In this document: positions 17,727 through 26,514 of the stretch, one piece after another
How positions within the stretch are numbered: position 1 is the stretch's first letter
Layout: each line of letters starts with the position of its first letter
Source: Listeria swaminathanii
Lineage (GTDB): Bacteria > Bacillota > Bacilli > Lactobacillales > Listeriaceae
DNA length: 64,000 nucleotides
NCBI RefSeq assembly: GCF_014229645.1
Contig: NZ_JAATOD010000001.1
Span: 124,001 to 188,000 of the forward strand
Direction: 5' to 3'
Notes under the pieces: model-generated
Database searches by the model: none
Told to the model about the DNA's origin: nothing
The model's input: the letters and a program-made list of their open reading frames with translations, nothing else
Translations under genes and position numbers: made by a program

Positions 17727-19211
17727 ATGGCTCAGAAGCTTTTAGGGGGATTTGCATTACTATTAGGCATTTTTGCGGTAGTTTTGACTATTGGCTTTAG
17801 TGATGTAACTGCTGCTGAAAAGCCAAATATTGATAAACCTGTAAAAGCGCTGCAGCAAACAGAAACGGCGGTGGAAGCCGCTGATTATGATAAAGCGAAG
17901 GACTTGTTTCAAGAAGATAAATTATGGTGGTCGCAAAATAAGCAGACTGTTAAAGAAAAATCATACGACTTGGCTAGCCAGATTGACCGACAAATTGCGG
18001 AAATATCACTTGGAATTTTAAATAAGGATAAACAGCAAACGGTGGATGGGATTACTGCGCTGAATAATTTGCTCAAAACCTATCAAGACGGTACATATAC
18101 GGATAATGAAGGAAATACCAATATTACTTTATCAAGCTACATTGCTAAACTGACTGCGACGAAAGAGCTGATAGATGAGAAAGATTGGGCAAAAGCGGCG
18201 ACGCAAATTCAAGATTTAAAAACAGAGTGGCTCGCGGTGGAAGGTGATGTGGTGAGCCAATCGCAAGCGGCTTACGACAATACCGAGCGCGATTTAATGC
18301 TGCTTGATGCTTATATTAATGATCCTGCGAAACAAGCTAAGACTGCAGATGTCTTAGACGGGATGACGGATGAGTTGAAACCCTTCGCAGATGTGACTTA
18401 CACATGGTTTGATGCTGCGTTAATCCCGTTTCGCGAAGGACTGGAGGCACTTTTGATTATCGCGACGCTCCTTACTTATACAAAGAGAACGAAGACACGC
18501 ACGGCGAAAAGATGGATTATTGGTGGGACGGCAGCTGGTTTAGTAGTGAGTTTGGCGCTTGGCATGATTGTGGCTTTTTGGCTATCGGCGCTTGCTTTTG
18601 GAGATAATAACAATTTGATTAACGGTTGGGCTGGGCTGATTGCAAGTATTATGATGCTTTACGTCAGCTACTGGTTGCACCGAAATTCGGATATTACTCG
18701 TTGGAATAATTACATGGAAGGTAAGAGTAACCAAGCACTTTCGAATGGGAAAATGATTTCTTTTGCCTTTTTAGCCTTTTTAGCGATTTTGAGGGAAGGT
18801 TTAGAAACGGTTGTCTTCTTAATTGGTATGGTTGGGCGGATGTCGAATTTTGAATTATTGATGGGGATTTTGGCGGGGCTTGGCGTGTTATTAATCATCG
18901 CTTTTGTGATGTTGCGATACAGCGTACACATTCCTGTGAAGCCATTCTTTATGATTTCGAGCGCGATTGTGTTTTATCTTTGCTTTAAATTTATGGGATC
19001 AGGAATTCATAGTTTACAACTGGCTGGAGTCATTCCGACATCTGTAGAAGATTACTTGCCATCCATTCCGGCGCTAAGCATTTACCCATCATGGTATAGC
19101 TTTTTACCACAACTATTACTCGTTATTTTTGGATTAATTATTTTAATAAAACAACAAATTAAGAAAAGAGCTAATTCTAAAAAGGAATTGGCACAAGGGG
19201 GCAAATTATGA
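17727..19211 (+). CDS. fepC: FepC/EfeU-type FTR1 iron permease
   Basis: A 494-residue iron permease. GGAGG lies 11 bases before this ATG and 5 bases before an alternative TTG at 17721, so the start is uncertain by two codons. A signal-like N-terminus and a helical extracytoplasmic domain of about 200 residues precede the FTR1 membrane domain (about 225-480, seven segments). The domain carries the two iron-binding REGLE motifs, in FREGLEALL and LREGLETVV. It imports iron together with FepA and the peroxidase FepB. It overlaps fepA by four bases (ATGA). A basic tail ends the protein. EGD-e equivalent lmo0365; its EfeU relatives often have an N-terminal domain like this in Firmicutes. Confidence 0.93.
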   Translation: MAQKLLGGFALLLGIFAVVLTIGFSDVTAAEKPNIDKPVKALQQTETAVEAADYDKAKDLFQEDKLWWSQNKQTVKEKSYDLASQIDRQIAEISLGILNKDKQQTVDGITALNNLLKTYQDGTYTDNEGNTNITLSSYIAKLTATKELIDEKDWAKAATQIQDLKTEWLAVEGDVVSQSQAAYDNTERDLMLLDAYINDPAKQAKTADVLDGMTDELKPFADVTYTWFDAALIPFREGLEALLIIATLLTYTKRTKTRTAKRWIIGGTAAGLVVSLALGMIVAFWLSALAFGDNNNLINGWAGLIASIMMLYVSYWLHRNSDITRWNNYMEGKSNQALSNGKMISFAFLAFLAILREGLETVVFLIGMVGRMSNFELLMGILAGLGVLLIIAFVMLRYSVHIPVKPFFMISSAIVFYLCFKFMGSGIHSLQLAGVIPTSVEDYLPSIPALSIYPSWYSFLPQLLLVIFGLIILIKQQIKKRANSKKELAQGGKL

Positions 19212-20368
19212 AAAAATTGATTATTGTTATGTTGACTATTTTCACGGCGGTGTTGGTTGTTGGATGTAGTGGGACGGGGACAGCGGACAAGGCGGAAACG
19301 AAAAAGGAGACAACGAAAGAAAGTAAGCAAGCAAACGCGGTCAAAAAAGAAGTAAAAGAAATGAAATCCAACTTGGAAAACGTGAAAAAAGCCATTTCCG
19401 ATAAAGATAAAAGCGGACTTCAATCTAGTGCGGCAGATTTACATAAACATTGGCTAGAGTTTGAAAATAATGTCCGCGATTTGTATCCATTACAATATAC
19501 GGACGTCGAAAAATATGAAACACCGATTTTCTATGAATCAAAAAATGATAACCCGAATTTTGATACGTTAAATGACAACGCGACTGGACTTGACGGAGCG
19601 TTAGATACACTTGAAAAAGCCAAAGAAACCAAAGCGAAAACCTCCGAAGTGCTGGATAAAGCGGTAGATAACTATTCTAAATACGTAACGGAGCAAGTCG
19701 ATGAATTCGTTGCTCAAACCGAAATTTTCACGAATGCCGTAAAATCCGGTGATATCGAAAAAGCAAAAGCAAGCTATGTTTCGCCGCGCTTGAATTATGA
19801 ACGGATTGAGCCAATTGCCGAAAGTTTTGGCGACTTGGATCCAAAAATCGATGCTCGGATTAACGATGTGGAAAACGAAGCGGACTGGACTGGTTTCCAC
19901 GTCATTGAACGCGCGCTTTGGGAAAAGAAATCGCTCGCTGGCATGGATGTTTATGCGGATAAACTTTTAACAGATGCGAAAGCACTTCAAGCGGAAGTGA
20001 AAAACTTGAAATTAGAGCCAAAACCAATGGTCGCAGGTGCGATGGAATTACTAAATGAAGCCGCAACGACTAAAATTACTGGGGAAGAAGAAGCATACTC
20101 ACACACAGATTTAGACGATTTAAATGCGAATGTCGAAGGTTCGAAAGTAGTTTATCAGGCGATTATTCCGGCGTTAAATGCACAAGATAAAAAATTAGCT
20201 GACCAAATTGATGCTGCTTTCAACAAAATGGAAGACACATTAGCGAACTACAAAAATGGCGACTCATTCGTACTCTATACAACATTAACAAAAGACCAAA
20301 TTCGCGAAATCAGTGACCAATTGAGCCACCTTTCCGAATTAATGGCGCAAACAGGGAAAATTTTCTAA
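19208..20368 (+). CDS. fepA: FepA/EfeO-type iron-binding lipoprotein (imelysin/M75)
   Basis: A 386-residue lipoprotein with lipobox VVGC (Cys19), a charged Lys/Thr linker and an all-helical EfeO/M75-type domain. The conserved H-x-x-E metal motif is visible in GFHVIERALW near residue 235. It probably captures iron at the outer membrane face and delivers it to the FTR1 permease encoded just upstream; the genes overlap by four bases. fepB follows after 17 bases. Regulation is shared through the Fur box upstream of fepC. EGD-e equivalent lmo0366. Confidence 0.92.
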   Translation: MKKLIIVMLTIFTAVLVVGCSGTGTADKAETKKETTKESKQANAVKKEVKEMKSNLENVKKAISDKDKSGLQSSAADLHKHWLEFENNVRDLYPLQYTDVEKYETPIFYESKNDNPNFDTLNDNATGLDGALDTLEKAKETKAKTSEVLDKAVDNYSKYVTEQVDEFVAQTEIFTNAVKSGDIEKAKASYVSPRLNYERIEPIAESFGDLDPKIDARINDVENEADWTGFHVIERALWEKKSLAGMDVYADKLLTDAKALQAEVKNLKLEPKPMVAGAMELLNEAATTKITGEEEAYSHTDLDDLNANVEGSKVVYQAIIPALNAQDKKLADQIDAAFNKMEDTLANYKNGDSFVLYTTLTKDQIREISDQLSHLSELMAQTGKIF

Positions 20369-20385
20369 GCATAGGAAGGAAAACG

Positions 20386-21651
20386 ATGACAGATAAGAAG
20401 AGCGAAAATCAGACGGAAAAGACAGAAGCCAAGGAAAATAAAGGAATGACTCGGCGCGAAATGCTGAAACTTTCTGCTGTAGCTGGGACCGGGATTGCTA
20501 TTGGGGCAACCGGTCTTGGCACGATTTTAAATGTGGTGGATCAGGTGGACAAGGCGCTCACTCCGAAAGAAAAGGCGGAGACAGGCGTGCCGTTTTATGC
20601 GTCGAATCAAGCGGGAATTATTACTGCGCAGCAAACCTATTGTTATATCGCCAGCTTTGATATTCAAACAGAATCGCGGCAAATTTTGCAAGATTTGTTT
20701 GTGAAATGGACAAAATTTGCTGATTTGACGGCGAGCGGTGGCGTTTTGCGCGATGTGGATAATGATATGTTACCGCCGAACGACACTGGGGAAGCGGATG
20801 GGTTAGGCATTTCTAATTTCACCGTAACGCTTGGTTATGGCCCGACTTTTTTTGAAAAAGATGGCAAAGACCGGTTCGGTGTTAAGGCGAAAAAGCCGAA
20901 GTATCTGGAAAAAATTCCCCATATGGCGCATGATAGTCTCGATGAAGCCTATTCTGACGGCGATTTATGCATCCAAGTGTGCGCCGATGACCAACAAGTC
21001 GCTTTCCACGGAATTCGTAATTTCATTCGTTTAGCGAGCGGCGTCGCAGTTGTTCGCTGGATTGAAGAAGGGTTTCTCAGCGCACCAAAAAACGAAACAC
21101 CGCGCAATCTGTTTGGCTTTAAAGATGGAACGGCAAACGTTGATCACGATTCAAACAAAGGTTATAAAGACGTTGTTTGGGCGGAAAAAGACGAACCAGA
21201 ATGGATGCGAAACGGCAGCTACCTGGGCTATCGCAAAATCCAAATGCTCATCGAAATTTGGGACCGCTCCTCCTTACTTGACCAGGAAGACACATTTGGT
21301 CGAAAAAAAGCATCCGGCGCCCCTTATCACAAAAAACATGAGCACGATAAAGTTGACCCGAGCAAACTGCCAGCTGATTCTCATGTGCGCCTAGCCAAAG
21401 ACACGAAGCAACAAATGCACCGCCGCGCTTATTCATATACAAATGGCATTGATAAAAGTACAGGAACGATTGATGCCGGCTTATTATTCATCTGTTTCAC
21501 CCAAAATCCAGCCAAACAATTTTTGCCAATGCTAAGTATCATGGGGAAAATGGATAAATTAAACGAATATACAGTCCCAATTGGAAGCGCGATGTTTGCT
21601 TGTCAAGGCGGACTTGCTCCCGGAGAAATTTTTGGAGAAAAACTACTTTAG
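20386..21651 (+). CDS. fepB: FepB/EfeB-type Tat-exported DyP heme peroxidase
   Basis: A 421-residue dye-decolorising peroxidase. The N-terminus has a long charged region and a twin-arginine signal, MTRREMLKLS, followed by a weakly hydrophobic core (about residues 20-47). The DyP hallmark G-x-x-D-G appears as GFKDGTANV, with the Asp that helps peroxide cleavage; a later His in QQMHRRA is a candidate proximal heme ligand. It is exported folded with heme by Tat, whose genes lie divergently and share Fur control. In EfeUOB systems this protein oxidises ferrous iron or acts on heme at the surface. EGD-e equivalent lmo0367. Confidence 0.95.
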   Translation: MTDKKSENQTEKTEAKENKGMTRREMLKLSAVAGTGIAIGATGLGTILNVVDQVDKALTPKEKAETGVPFYASNQAGIITAQQTYCYIASFDIQTESRQILQDLFVKWTKFADLTASGGVLRDVDNDMLPPNDTGEADGLGISNFTVTLGYGPTFFEKDGKDRFGVKAKKPKYLEKIPHMAHDSLDEAYSDGDLCIQVCADDQQVAFHGIRNFIRLASGVAVVRWIEEGFLSAPKNETPRNLFGFKDGTANVDHDSNKGYKDVVWAEKDEPEWMRNGSYLGYRKIQMLIEIWDRSSLLDQEDTFGRKKASGAPYHKKHEHDKVDPSKLPADSHVRLAKDTKQQMHRRAYSYTNGIDKSTGTIDAGLLFICFTQNPAKQFLPMLSIMGKMDKLNEYTVPIGSAMFACQGGLAPGEIFGEKLL

Positions 21652-21681
21652 TCTAAGGTTCGCGAGCCTTAGACTTTTTTT
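21651..21681 (+). terminator. Rho-independent terminator after fepCAB
   Basis: GTCTAAGG and CCTTAGAC flank an eight-base loop and are followed by seven T residues. The hairpin begins at the final base of the fepB stop codon. Confidence 0.9.
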
Positions 21682-21723
21682 GTATAATGAAAGCAAGTCA
21701 ATGATTAGAAGGAGCCGATTTTA

Positions 21724-22233
21724 GTGGAAGAATGGGATTTGCTAAATGAAAATCGTGAATTAACCGGAAAAACGCATATACGCGGTGAAAAACTAGCGAC
21801 TGGAGAACTTCATTTGGTCATTCACGTATGTATTTTTAACGAAAAAGGGCAACTTTTAATCCAAAAACGCCAAAAAGATAAAGAAAGTTGGCCGAATTAT
21901 TGGGATTTTTCTACGGCTGGTTCTGCGATAAAAGGCGAAACAAGCCGGCAAGCTGCTGAAAGAGAAGTGCAAGAAGAGTTAGGTATTACGATTGATTTAA
22001 GTGGAACACGTGCCAAATTCAGTTATCATTTTGAAGAGGGCTTTGATGATTATTGGTTTATTACGAAAGACGTGCAACTAAGCGATTTAACATTACAAAA
22101 AGAAGAAGTTGCCGACGCTCGTTTTGTGAGCGAGGAAGAACTAAACGAATTAAGAAAATCAGGCGAATTCATTCCATACTTCTTTTTAAATCAACTTTTC
22201 AGCCTAAAAAATACCACAACTATTCACTTTTAA
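21724..22233 (+). CDS. Nudix hydrolase
   Basis: A 169-residue cytoplasmic protein starting at GTG, with AAGGAGC 9 bases upstream. The full Nudix box is visible near residues 66-88: G-x5-E-x7-RE-x2-EELG, in GSAIKGE...REVQEELGI. The N-terminus (WDLLNENRELTGKTH) resembles the isopentenyl-diphosphate-isomerase-like / YfcD branch. These enzymes hydrolyse nucleoside diphosphates linked to another moiety, and the substrate is not deducible here. EGD-e equivalent lmo0368. Probably monocistronic, with yebC following after about 100 bases. Confidence 0.92.
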   Translation: MEEWDLLNENRELTGKTHIRGEKLATGELHLVIHVCIFNEKGQLLIQKRQKDKESWPNYWDFSTAGSAIKGETSRQAAEREVQEELGITIDLSGTRAKFSYHFEEGFDDYWFITKDVQLSDLTLQKEEVADARFVSEEELNELRKSGEFIPYFFLNQLFSLKNTTTIHF

Positions 22234-22329
22234 CGAATATAACTAAATTTCCACTTAACAAATTCGTTTCCTACACTTATAATAGTACAGAGACATGAGA
22301 AAAACTCCAATTAGAAAGCGAGTGGTAAT

Positions 22330-23049
22330 ATGGGCCGTAAATGGGCAAATATTAAAGAGAAAAAAGCGTCAAAAGATAAAACAAATAGTCGTATCTATGC
22401 GAAATTTGGAATTGAAATATATGTAGCGGCTAAATCAGGCGACCCAGATCCACATTCCAACCAAAAATTACGTTTTGTTATTGAACGTGCAAAAACATAC
22501 AATGTGCCAAAACATATTATTGACCGCGCAATCGAAAAAGCGAAAGGCACTGGCGATGAAACGTATTCAGAACTGCGCTATGAAGGCTTTGGTCCAAATG
22601 GTTCGATGATTATTGTAGACGCACTGACAAATAATGTGAATCGTACGGCATCCGATGTTCGCGCAGCTTATAGCAAAAATGGTGGTAACATGGGCGTAAG
22701 TGGATCAGTTGCTTATATGTTTGATAATACAGCTATTTTTGGCGTTGAAGGAAAAGATGCGGACGAGCTATTAGAACTTTTAATGGAAGCGGATATTGAT
22801 GTTCGTGACATTTTAGACGAAGATGGCCAAGCGATTATTTATGCAGAACCAGAAGATTTCCACAAAGTACAAGAAGGCTTGAAAGCGGCTGGAATTGAAG
22901 AATTTACAGTAGCAGAAATCGAAATGATTCCTCAAAACGATATCCAATTATCAGGCGAGGATTTAGAGAAATTCGAAAGACTAATTGATGCTTTAGAAGA
23001 TCTAGAAGACGTGCAAAAAGTATATCATAACGTCGAATTAGAAGATTAA
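22330..23049 (+). CDS. YebC/TACO1-family protein
   Basis: A 239-residue YebC-family protein with the conserved N-terminus ([11 protein letters not shown], then [11 protein letters not shown]) and the three-domain length typical of the family. Members were described as transcriptional regulators (PmpR) and, more recently, as translation factors that relieve ribosome stalling at proline-rich sequences. It belongs to the YeeN/YebC-II branch common in Firmicutes. The N-terminus lacks the usual SGHSKW start and instead begins GRKW. EGD-e equivalent lmo0369. Confidence 0.93.
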   Translation: MGRKWANIKEKKASKDKTNSRIYAKFGIEIYVAAKSGDPDPHSNQKLRFVIERAKTYNVPKHIIDRAIEKAKGTGDETYSELRYEGFGPNGSMIIVDALTNNVNRTASDVRAAYSKNGGNMGVSGSVAYMFDNTAIFGVEGKDADELLELLMEADIDVRDILDEDGQAIIYAEPEDFHKVQEGLKAAGIEEFTVAEIEMIPQNDIQLSGEDLEKFERLIDALEDLEDVQKVYHNVELED

Positions 23050-23085
23050 CATCCAACTATTACAACAATCGGAGGAATTGATAAA

Positions 23086-23421
23086 ATGTCAAAATTACCA
23101 AATTGCCCAGAATGTAACTCAGAATATGCCTACGAAGATCGCGGCTTATTAATCTGCCCAGAATGCGGACATGAGTGGAGCGCAGCGGCAGAAGAAGCTA
23201 GCGAAGAAAAAGTATTCAAAGACGCAAACGGCAACGTACTAACAGATGGCGATTCTGTAACAGTCATCAAAGATTTAAAAGTAAAAGGCGCATCCAACCC
23301 AATCAAAATGGGAACAAAAGTAAAAAACATCCGCCTAGTTGACGGCGACCATGATATTGATTGTAAAGTTGACGGCTTTGGTCCGATGAAATTGAAATCG
23401 GAGTTTGTTAAGAAGATATAA
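23086..23421 (+). CDS. PhnA-like zinc ribbon protein (YjdM family)
   Basis: A 111-residue protein with an N-terminal zinc ribbon of two Cys pairs (CPEC near residue 7 and CPECGHEW near 24) and a C-terminal beta-barrel PhnA domain (about 45-110, [11 protein letters not shown]...KVKGASNP). Despite the historical name there is no sign of phosphonate metabolism nearby. The function is unknown. A GGAGG precedes its ATG and a terminator follows. EGD-e equivalent lmo0370. Confidence 0.92.
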   Translation: MSKLPNCPECNSEYAYEDRGLLICPECGHEWSAAAEEASEEKVFKDANGNVLTDGDSVTVIKDLKVKGASNPIKMGTKVKNIRLVDGDHDIDCKVDGFGPMKLKSEFVKKI

Positions 23422-23456
23422 AAAATAATCGAATTAATCGGTTAAAATAAACTAGC

Positions 23457-23487
23457 GGAGTGTGGCTTATAGTCGCACTCCTTTTTT
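23457..23487 (+). terminator. Rho-independent terminator
   Basis: GGAGTG pairs with CACTCC around a GC-containing stem-loop, followed by six T residues. It ends the phnA-like transcript. Confidence 0.85.
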
Positions 23488-23533
23488 ATCGGCCAAGAAA
23501 GTGTTATAATGTGTGAAAAGGAGCGGAATTATT

Positions 23534-23728
23534 ATGAAATATGTAAAATCACAAATGAAAGAGCTTGTAAAAGATAGCGTAGACTTGCAAGAACGCCTTC
23601 AAAAGCTAATGAAAGAAATGGACTTAGAAAAAACTTTCGCTTTAAAAGCACTTTATCATTCAGAAGTAGCTGACGGTGGCGCATACCAAACAGCGTATCA
23701 AGATTTGGATTATAAATATAAAGATTAA
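23534..23728 (+). CDS. Small conserved charged protein
   Basis: A 64-residue, strongly charged, helical protein. I start at ATG 23534, with AAGGAGCGG 8 bases upstream; an in-frame GTG at 23513 lacks a site. No signal peptide, no Cys and no membrane segment; the pattern suggests two helices (QMKELVKDSVDLQERLQKLM, then a Lys/Ala helix). I do not recognise the family. It sits between a terminator on its left and a convergent-gene terminator on its right, so it is a stand-alone transcript. Confidence 0.7.
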   Translation: MKYVKSQMKELVKDSVDLQERLQKLMKEMDLEKTFALKALYHSEVADGGAYQTAYQDLDYKYKD

Positions 23729-23732
23729 CATC

Positions 23733-23770
23733 AAATGGTTCTGCTAAACAATTAGCAGAGCCATTTTTAG
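23733..23770. terminator. Bidirectional terminator between convergent genes
   Basis: AAATGGTTCTGCT pairs with AGCAGAGCCATTT. T runs on both strands allow it to serve the small plus-strand gene and the WYL regulator on the minus strand. Confidence 0.85.
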
Positions 23771-24687
23771 ATATATTTTCCTTGGATTTCCTTTAAGTAG
23801 TCAATAAAATTATCGTAAAAGTCATCACGGTTTTGAATGGTTACATGCGTTCCAAGTTGGAGCAAAAAGCGGTACCCAGCCTCATGATTAGGAAGCGTCA
23901 CTTTTGCCAAAAAATGCGCGTCATCTTGCTGCGAAATTTCGACTAGATCAAAGCGTTCGATGATTTGCTCGCGGGCAATTTTGTCGACAATCAAACTAAC
24001 TTCATGCATCAAAAACATTGGTCTGTCGGGCGGTGCGCCAAATGGTTTTACAGTAAAAGGACGTACTTCAAAAGTTTCTTCTAGCGTTTTCAGTTCGACA
24101 ATCCGCGACATTTTAAACGTCCGAAAATCGCTACGCTCCAAGCTGTAACCCTGCAAATACCAAGAACGATTCCTAAACAGGAGGTGATAAGGCTCCGTTT
24201 TACGAACGGTTTGGTTGCCCGTTCGATCAATATAGCTGAGTTCCACGAGTTGATGTTTTTTAATCGCTAAATACAAACTTTCGACTTTAGCATTTAATTC
24301 GTTTTTCATGGATAAATTGGAGAAATCGAGCGAAATGGAACTTTTAGGCGGTTCGCTTGAATGGTCGAGCATATTTTTCATTTTTTGCAGCGTTTTCTTG
24401 GTTTCGGCGGAAGAAAGTAACTGCTCCATCCCGTCCAAACTTGCGATAATCGCGGTTAAATCATCTGCTGTCAGAAGCTTTTTATCGACTTTGTAGGTTG
24501 GCATAATACCGATGCCGCCCTTTGTTCCAGCAATCGTGTAAATCGGGATATTCGCCATCGCGAGTGTGTCAATGTCGCGGAAAATAGTACGTTTGGAAAC
24601 CTCAAACATTGTAGCCATTTCAGAAGCACTGACTAGCTCGCGTTGGAGGAGCAACATAATAATTCCGATGAGTCGCTCGATTTTCAT
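23767..24687 (-). CDS. HTH/WYL-domain transcriptional regulator
   Basis: A 306-residue DeoR/YafY-type regulator. I place the start at the ATG preceded by AAAGGAG at 24687; a longer frame to 24732 has no such site and crosses the palindrome. N-terminal HTH_11 (about 1-60, SASEMATMFEVSKRTIFRDI) binds DNA. The WYL domain (about 140-225, including RNRSWYLQGYS) usually senses a ligand, often nucleic acid or small molecules. It is divergent from the GyrI-like gene across a 28-bp palindrome, which is its most likely operator. This topology suggests control of both itself and the neighbour. Confidence 0.88.
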   Translation of the reverse strand: MKIERLIGIIMLLLQRELVSASEMATMFEVSKRTIFRDIDTLAMANIPIYTIAGTKGGIGIMPTYKVDKKLLTADDLTAIIASLDGMEQLLSSAETKKTLQKMKNMLDHSSEPPKSSISLDFSNLSMKNELNAKVESLYLAIKKHQLVELSYIDRTGNQTVRKTEPYHLLFRNRSWYLQGYSLERSDFRTFKMSRIVELKTLEETFEVRPFTVKPFGAPPDRPMFLMHEVSLIVDKIAREQIIERFDLVEISQQDDAHFLAKVTLPNHEAGYRFLLQLGTHVTIQNRDDFYDNFIDYLKEIQGKYI

Positions 24688-24706
24688 TTTTTTCTCCTTT
24701 GTTTTG

Positions 24707-24734
24707 GAATGATGACAGACAGTTGTCATCATTC
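24707..24734. promoter_or_regulatory. 28-bp palindrome, candidate operator of the WYL regulator
   Basis: GAATGATGACA and TGTCATCATTC are perfect 11-bp arms around a 6-bp spacer. No T run follows, so it is not a terminator. It lies between the two divergent start sites, 20 bases from the regulator start and about 55 from the other. Confidence 0.8.
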
Positions 24735-24788
24735 GCGTGTTATAGTTACATCATATCAAAGTTAAGTAACTTTTTGGAGGGAAATATT

Positions 24789-25208
24789 ATGGCATTTGAA
24801 ATCGTTGAATTAAAAAAAGAAACATTTACAGGAAACAAAGTAGAAATCCCTGAATTTGATCCACAAAAAGGCTTTGGCCCAATGAGCGAAATTAAAGAAG
24901 CAGCCTACACAAAATTTGCAAAAAACGAAAAAGATTACGTTGGCATTAACGCAAGTCTTGACGGCTTACAATATTACATCGTAGCTAGTACAAACGGCGA
25001 AAACGGCGACACTACTTTCGATATTCCAGAAGGCAAATACGCAAAATTCGTAACAAGCGAAACAGATCGCCCAGCACTTGATGGCTTCATCGGCGCATCT
25101 TACGGCGAAGTAGGGCAAAGCGATACGGTTGGTATTGCGGGATCGTTTAATTTGGAAGATCTTAGAGAAGCGGAGTTTACGCTTTATATTCCGGTAGTTA
25201 GTAAGTAA
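24789..25208 (+). CDS. GyrI-like small-molecule-binding (effector) domain protein
   Basis: A 139-residue stand-alone effector domain. I start at the ATG preceded by TTGGAGGG; the frame is open further upstream but without a site. The sequence (VELKKETFTG at the start, MSEIKEAAY, then FDIPEGKYAKF and LYIPV at the end) resembles the AraC/BmrR C-terminal GyrI-like domain, as in YdeE-type proteins. Such domains bind hydrophobic cations or other ligands; free-standing copies may sequester or hydrolyse them. It is divergent from the WYL regulator and probably regulated by it. Confidence 0.85.
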   Translation: MAFEIVELKKETFTGNKVEIPEFDPQKGFGPMSEIKEAAYTKFAKNEKDYVGINASLDGLQYYIVASTNGENGDTTFDIPEGKYAKFVTSETDRPALDGFIGASYGEVGQSDTVGIAGSFNLEDLREAEFTLYIPVVSK

Positions 25209-25216
25209 ATTGAGGA

Positions 25217-25247
25217 GATCCCTTTCGGTGGAGAGGGGTCTTTTTTT
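25217..25247 (+). terminator. Rho-independent terminator
   Basis: GATCCCTTTC and GAGAGGGGTC flank a four-base loop, followed by seven T residues. Confidence 0.9.
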
Positions 25248-25427
25248 ATGCTCATAATTAAAAAAGTTTGAAAATGCACTAATTAGTTCTGTATTTGACT
25301 ACGGTTTTACACAGAGGTTCACAAAACGCTCACAAAAGGGAAGCAGTGCTAGTGCTATAATGGAAGGGTGGAAAACTACAAATAAAAGCAAGATAATCTT
25401 CACCTTAAAAATAGGAGTGACGATAGA

Positions 25428-25874
25428 TTGAGAAAACTTGATTTCAGCTACAATAATGCTAATTATAATGCAGAATTTTTAATGAAAATATTAACCACTT
25501 TAAAAGATATTACCAAAGTTGAGCAGTTCGCTATTGCAATGATAGATGCAGTTCCAAATGATCAAGAGCAATTCAAGGAAGAAAAAGGACTATTTAGCAA
25601 AGAAGTTTTTGATTTTAATAATTTAGTAAAAGAATCACATGGCATAAAAATAGATTTTAAAGAAATAACAAATATTTTGAAACAATGTAGAACAGTTTGG
25701 GAACTTAGTATGTTGGTTGTTACATCTGAGAATGAATTAAATGATAGTGGAAAAGTCTTGTGTGAAGTGGAGCTTATAGAGGGAGATTTGTTTGCAATTC
25801 TTTATAGTGAAGACTTTAATATTGATTTATTTTTAGAAAAATTTAGCACTGATGAAATTACTATAGAGGGCTAA
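25428..25874 (+). CDS. Hypothetical cytoplasmic protein, immunity-like
   Basis: A 148-residue acidic protein starting at TTG, with AGGAGTG 9 bases upstream. It is helical in its first half, with no signal or membrane segment, and ends in a beta-rich acidic stretch. I do not recognise it. It opens a run of four or five AT-rich, mutually unrelated small genes with the look of an orphan immunity-gene array. GC is lower than in the flanking core genes, consistent with transfer. Its stop is 17 bases before the next start. Confidence 0.65.
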   Translation: MRKLDFSYNNANYNAEFLMKILTTLKDITKVEQFAIAMIDAVPNDQEQFKEEKGLFSKEVFDFNNLVKESHGIKIDFKEITNILKQCRTVWELSMLVVTSENELNDSGKVLCEVELIEGDLFAILYSEDFNIDLFLEKFSTDEITIEG

Positions 25875-25891
25875 ATAGGAGAGGAAGTTAA

Positions 25892-26347
25892 ATGTTTAAA
25901 ATTATTGAATCAAAAATAAAGTCTCAAGGACAATTGTCTTATTTCAAAGATTCACATGAGTTTATATCAGAACCAAGAATTAATTCTGATACAACCATTT
26001 TAGTAGGGTATATATACATCGGTTTTGATTCCGAATATAACGAATCAACACAAATTTGGGGATTTCACCATGATTTTAATTGGAAATCGAGTAAGTTGAC
26101 GCCTCCTAAATTTATACAAGGAAAGATTATTTTGAATGAAGATGATATAAATCCTGGCGAGAGTAAAAGAATAGGTGCAGCAAATTCGTGGGAAACTATT
26201 TATGATGAAAGTAGTGGATGGCTTAGATTTGGAGGAGTGAATAATTCGGTTGAAACCTGTTATGTAGAATTTTTCCCTAATACTATAATGGGAATTGATG
26301 AAAATGGCGATATCACGGAGTTGTGGTTGTGCCCCACTTTGAAATAA
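25892..26347 (+). CDS. Hypothetical beta-rich protein, immunity-like
   Basis: A 151-residue soluble protein with GAGAGG ahead of the ATG. It is rich in Trp, Asp, Ser and aromatic residues and appears to be a beta-sandwich (IYIGFDSEYNES..., ending ITELWLCPT). Family not recognised. The toxin-tail remnant directly downstream (26356-26430) supports the reading that this region gathers toxin/immunity fragments, but no toxin is matched to this protein. Confidence 0.65.
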   Translation: MFKIIESKIKSQGQLSYFKDSHEFISEPRINSDTTILVGYIYIGFDSEYNESTQIWGFHHDFNWKSSKLTPPKFIQGKIILNEDDINPGESKRIGAANSWETIYDESSGWLRFGGVNNSVETCYVEFFPNTIMGIDENGDITELWLCPTLK

Positions 26348-26355
26348 CTAAGTGA

Positions 26356-26430
26356 GTAAAAGTTGTTACGGATAAAGTAGGTGAAATACATTCTATTTAT
26401 CCAACACAAAAGCTTGAAAAAATATTATAA
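26356..26430 (+). pseudogene. Remnant of a polymorphic toxin C-terminus
   Basis: An in-frame stretch without start codon encodes VKVVTDKVGEIHSIYPTQ plus six more residues, then stops. VVTD-x-x-G-x-I-x-x-YPT is typical of the last strand of secreted polymorphic toxin domains, where 'VTD.NG.V.TAYP' often lies at the extreme C-terminus. It is preceded by a stop in frame and is too short to be a gene. It looks like the scar left when a toxin-tail plus immunity pair was recombined in. Confidence 0.5.
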
Positions 26431-26514
26431 GGGTGATAAAGAAAAAATGCTTATACTAGGGGATAAAACAAAGAAAATGTTGAATGAATTATAAAGTATA
26501 AACGGAGAAATAAT

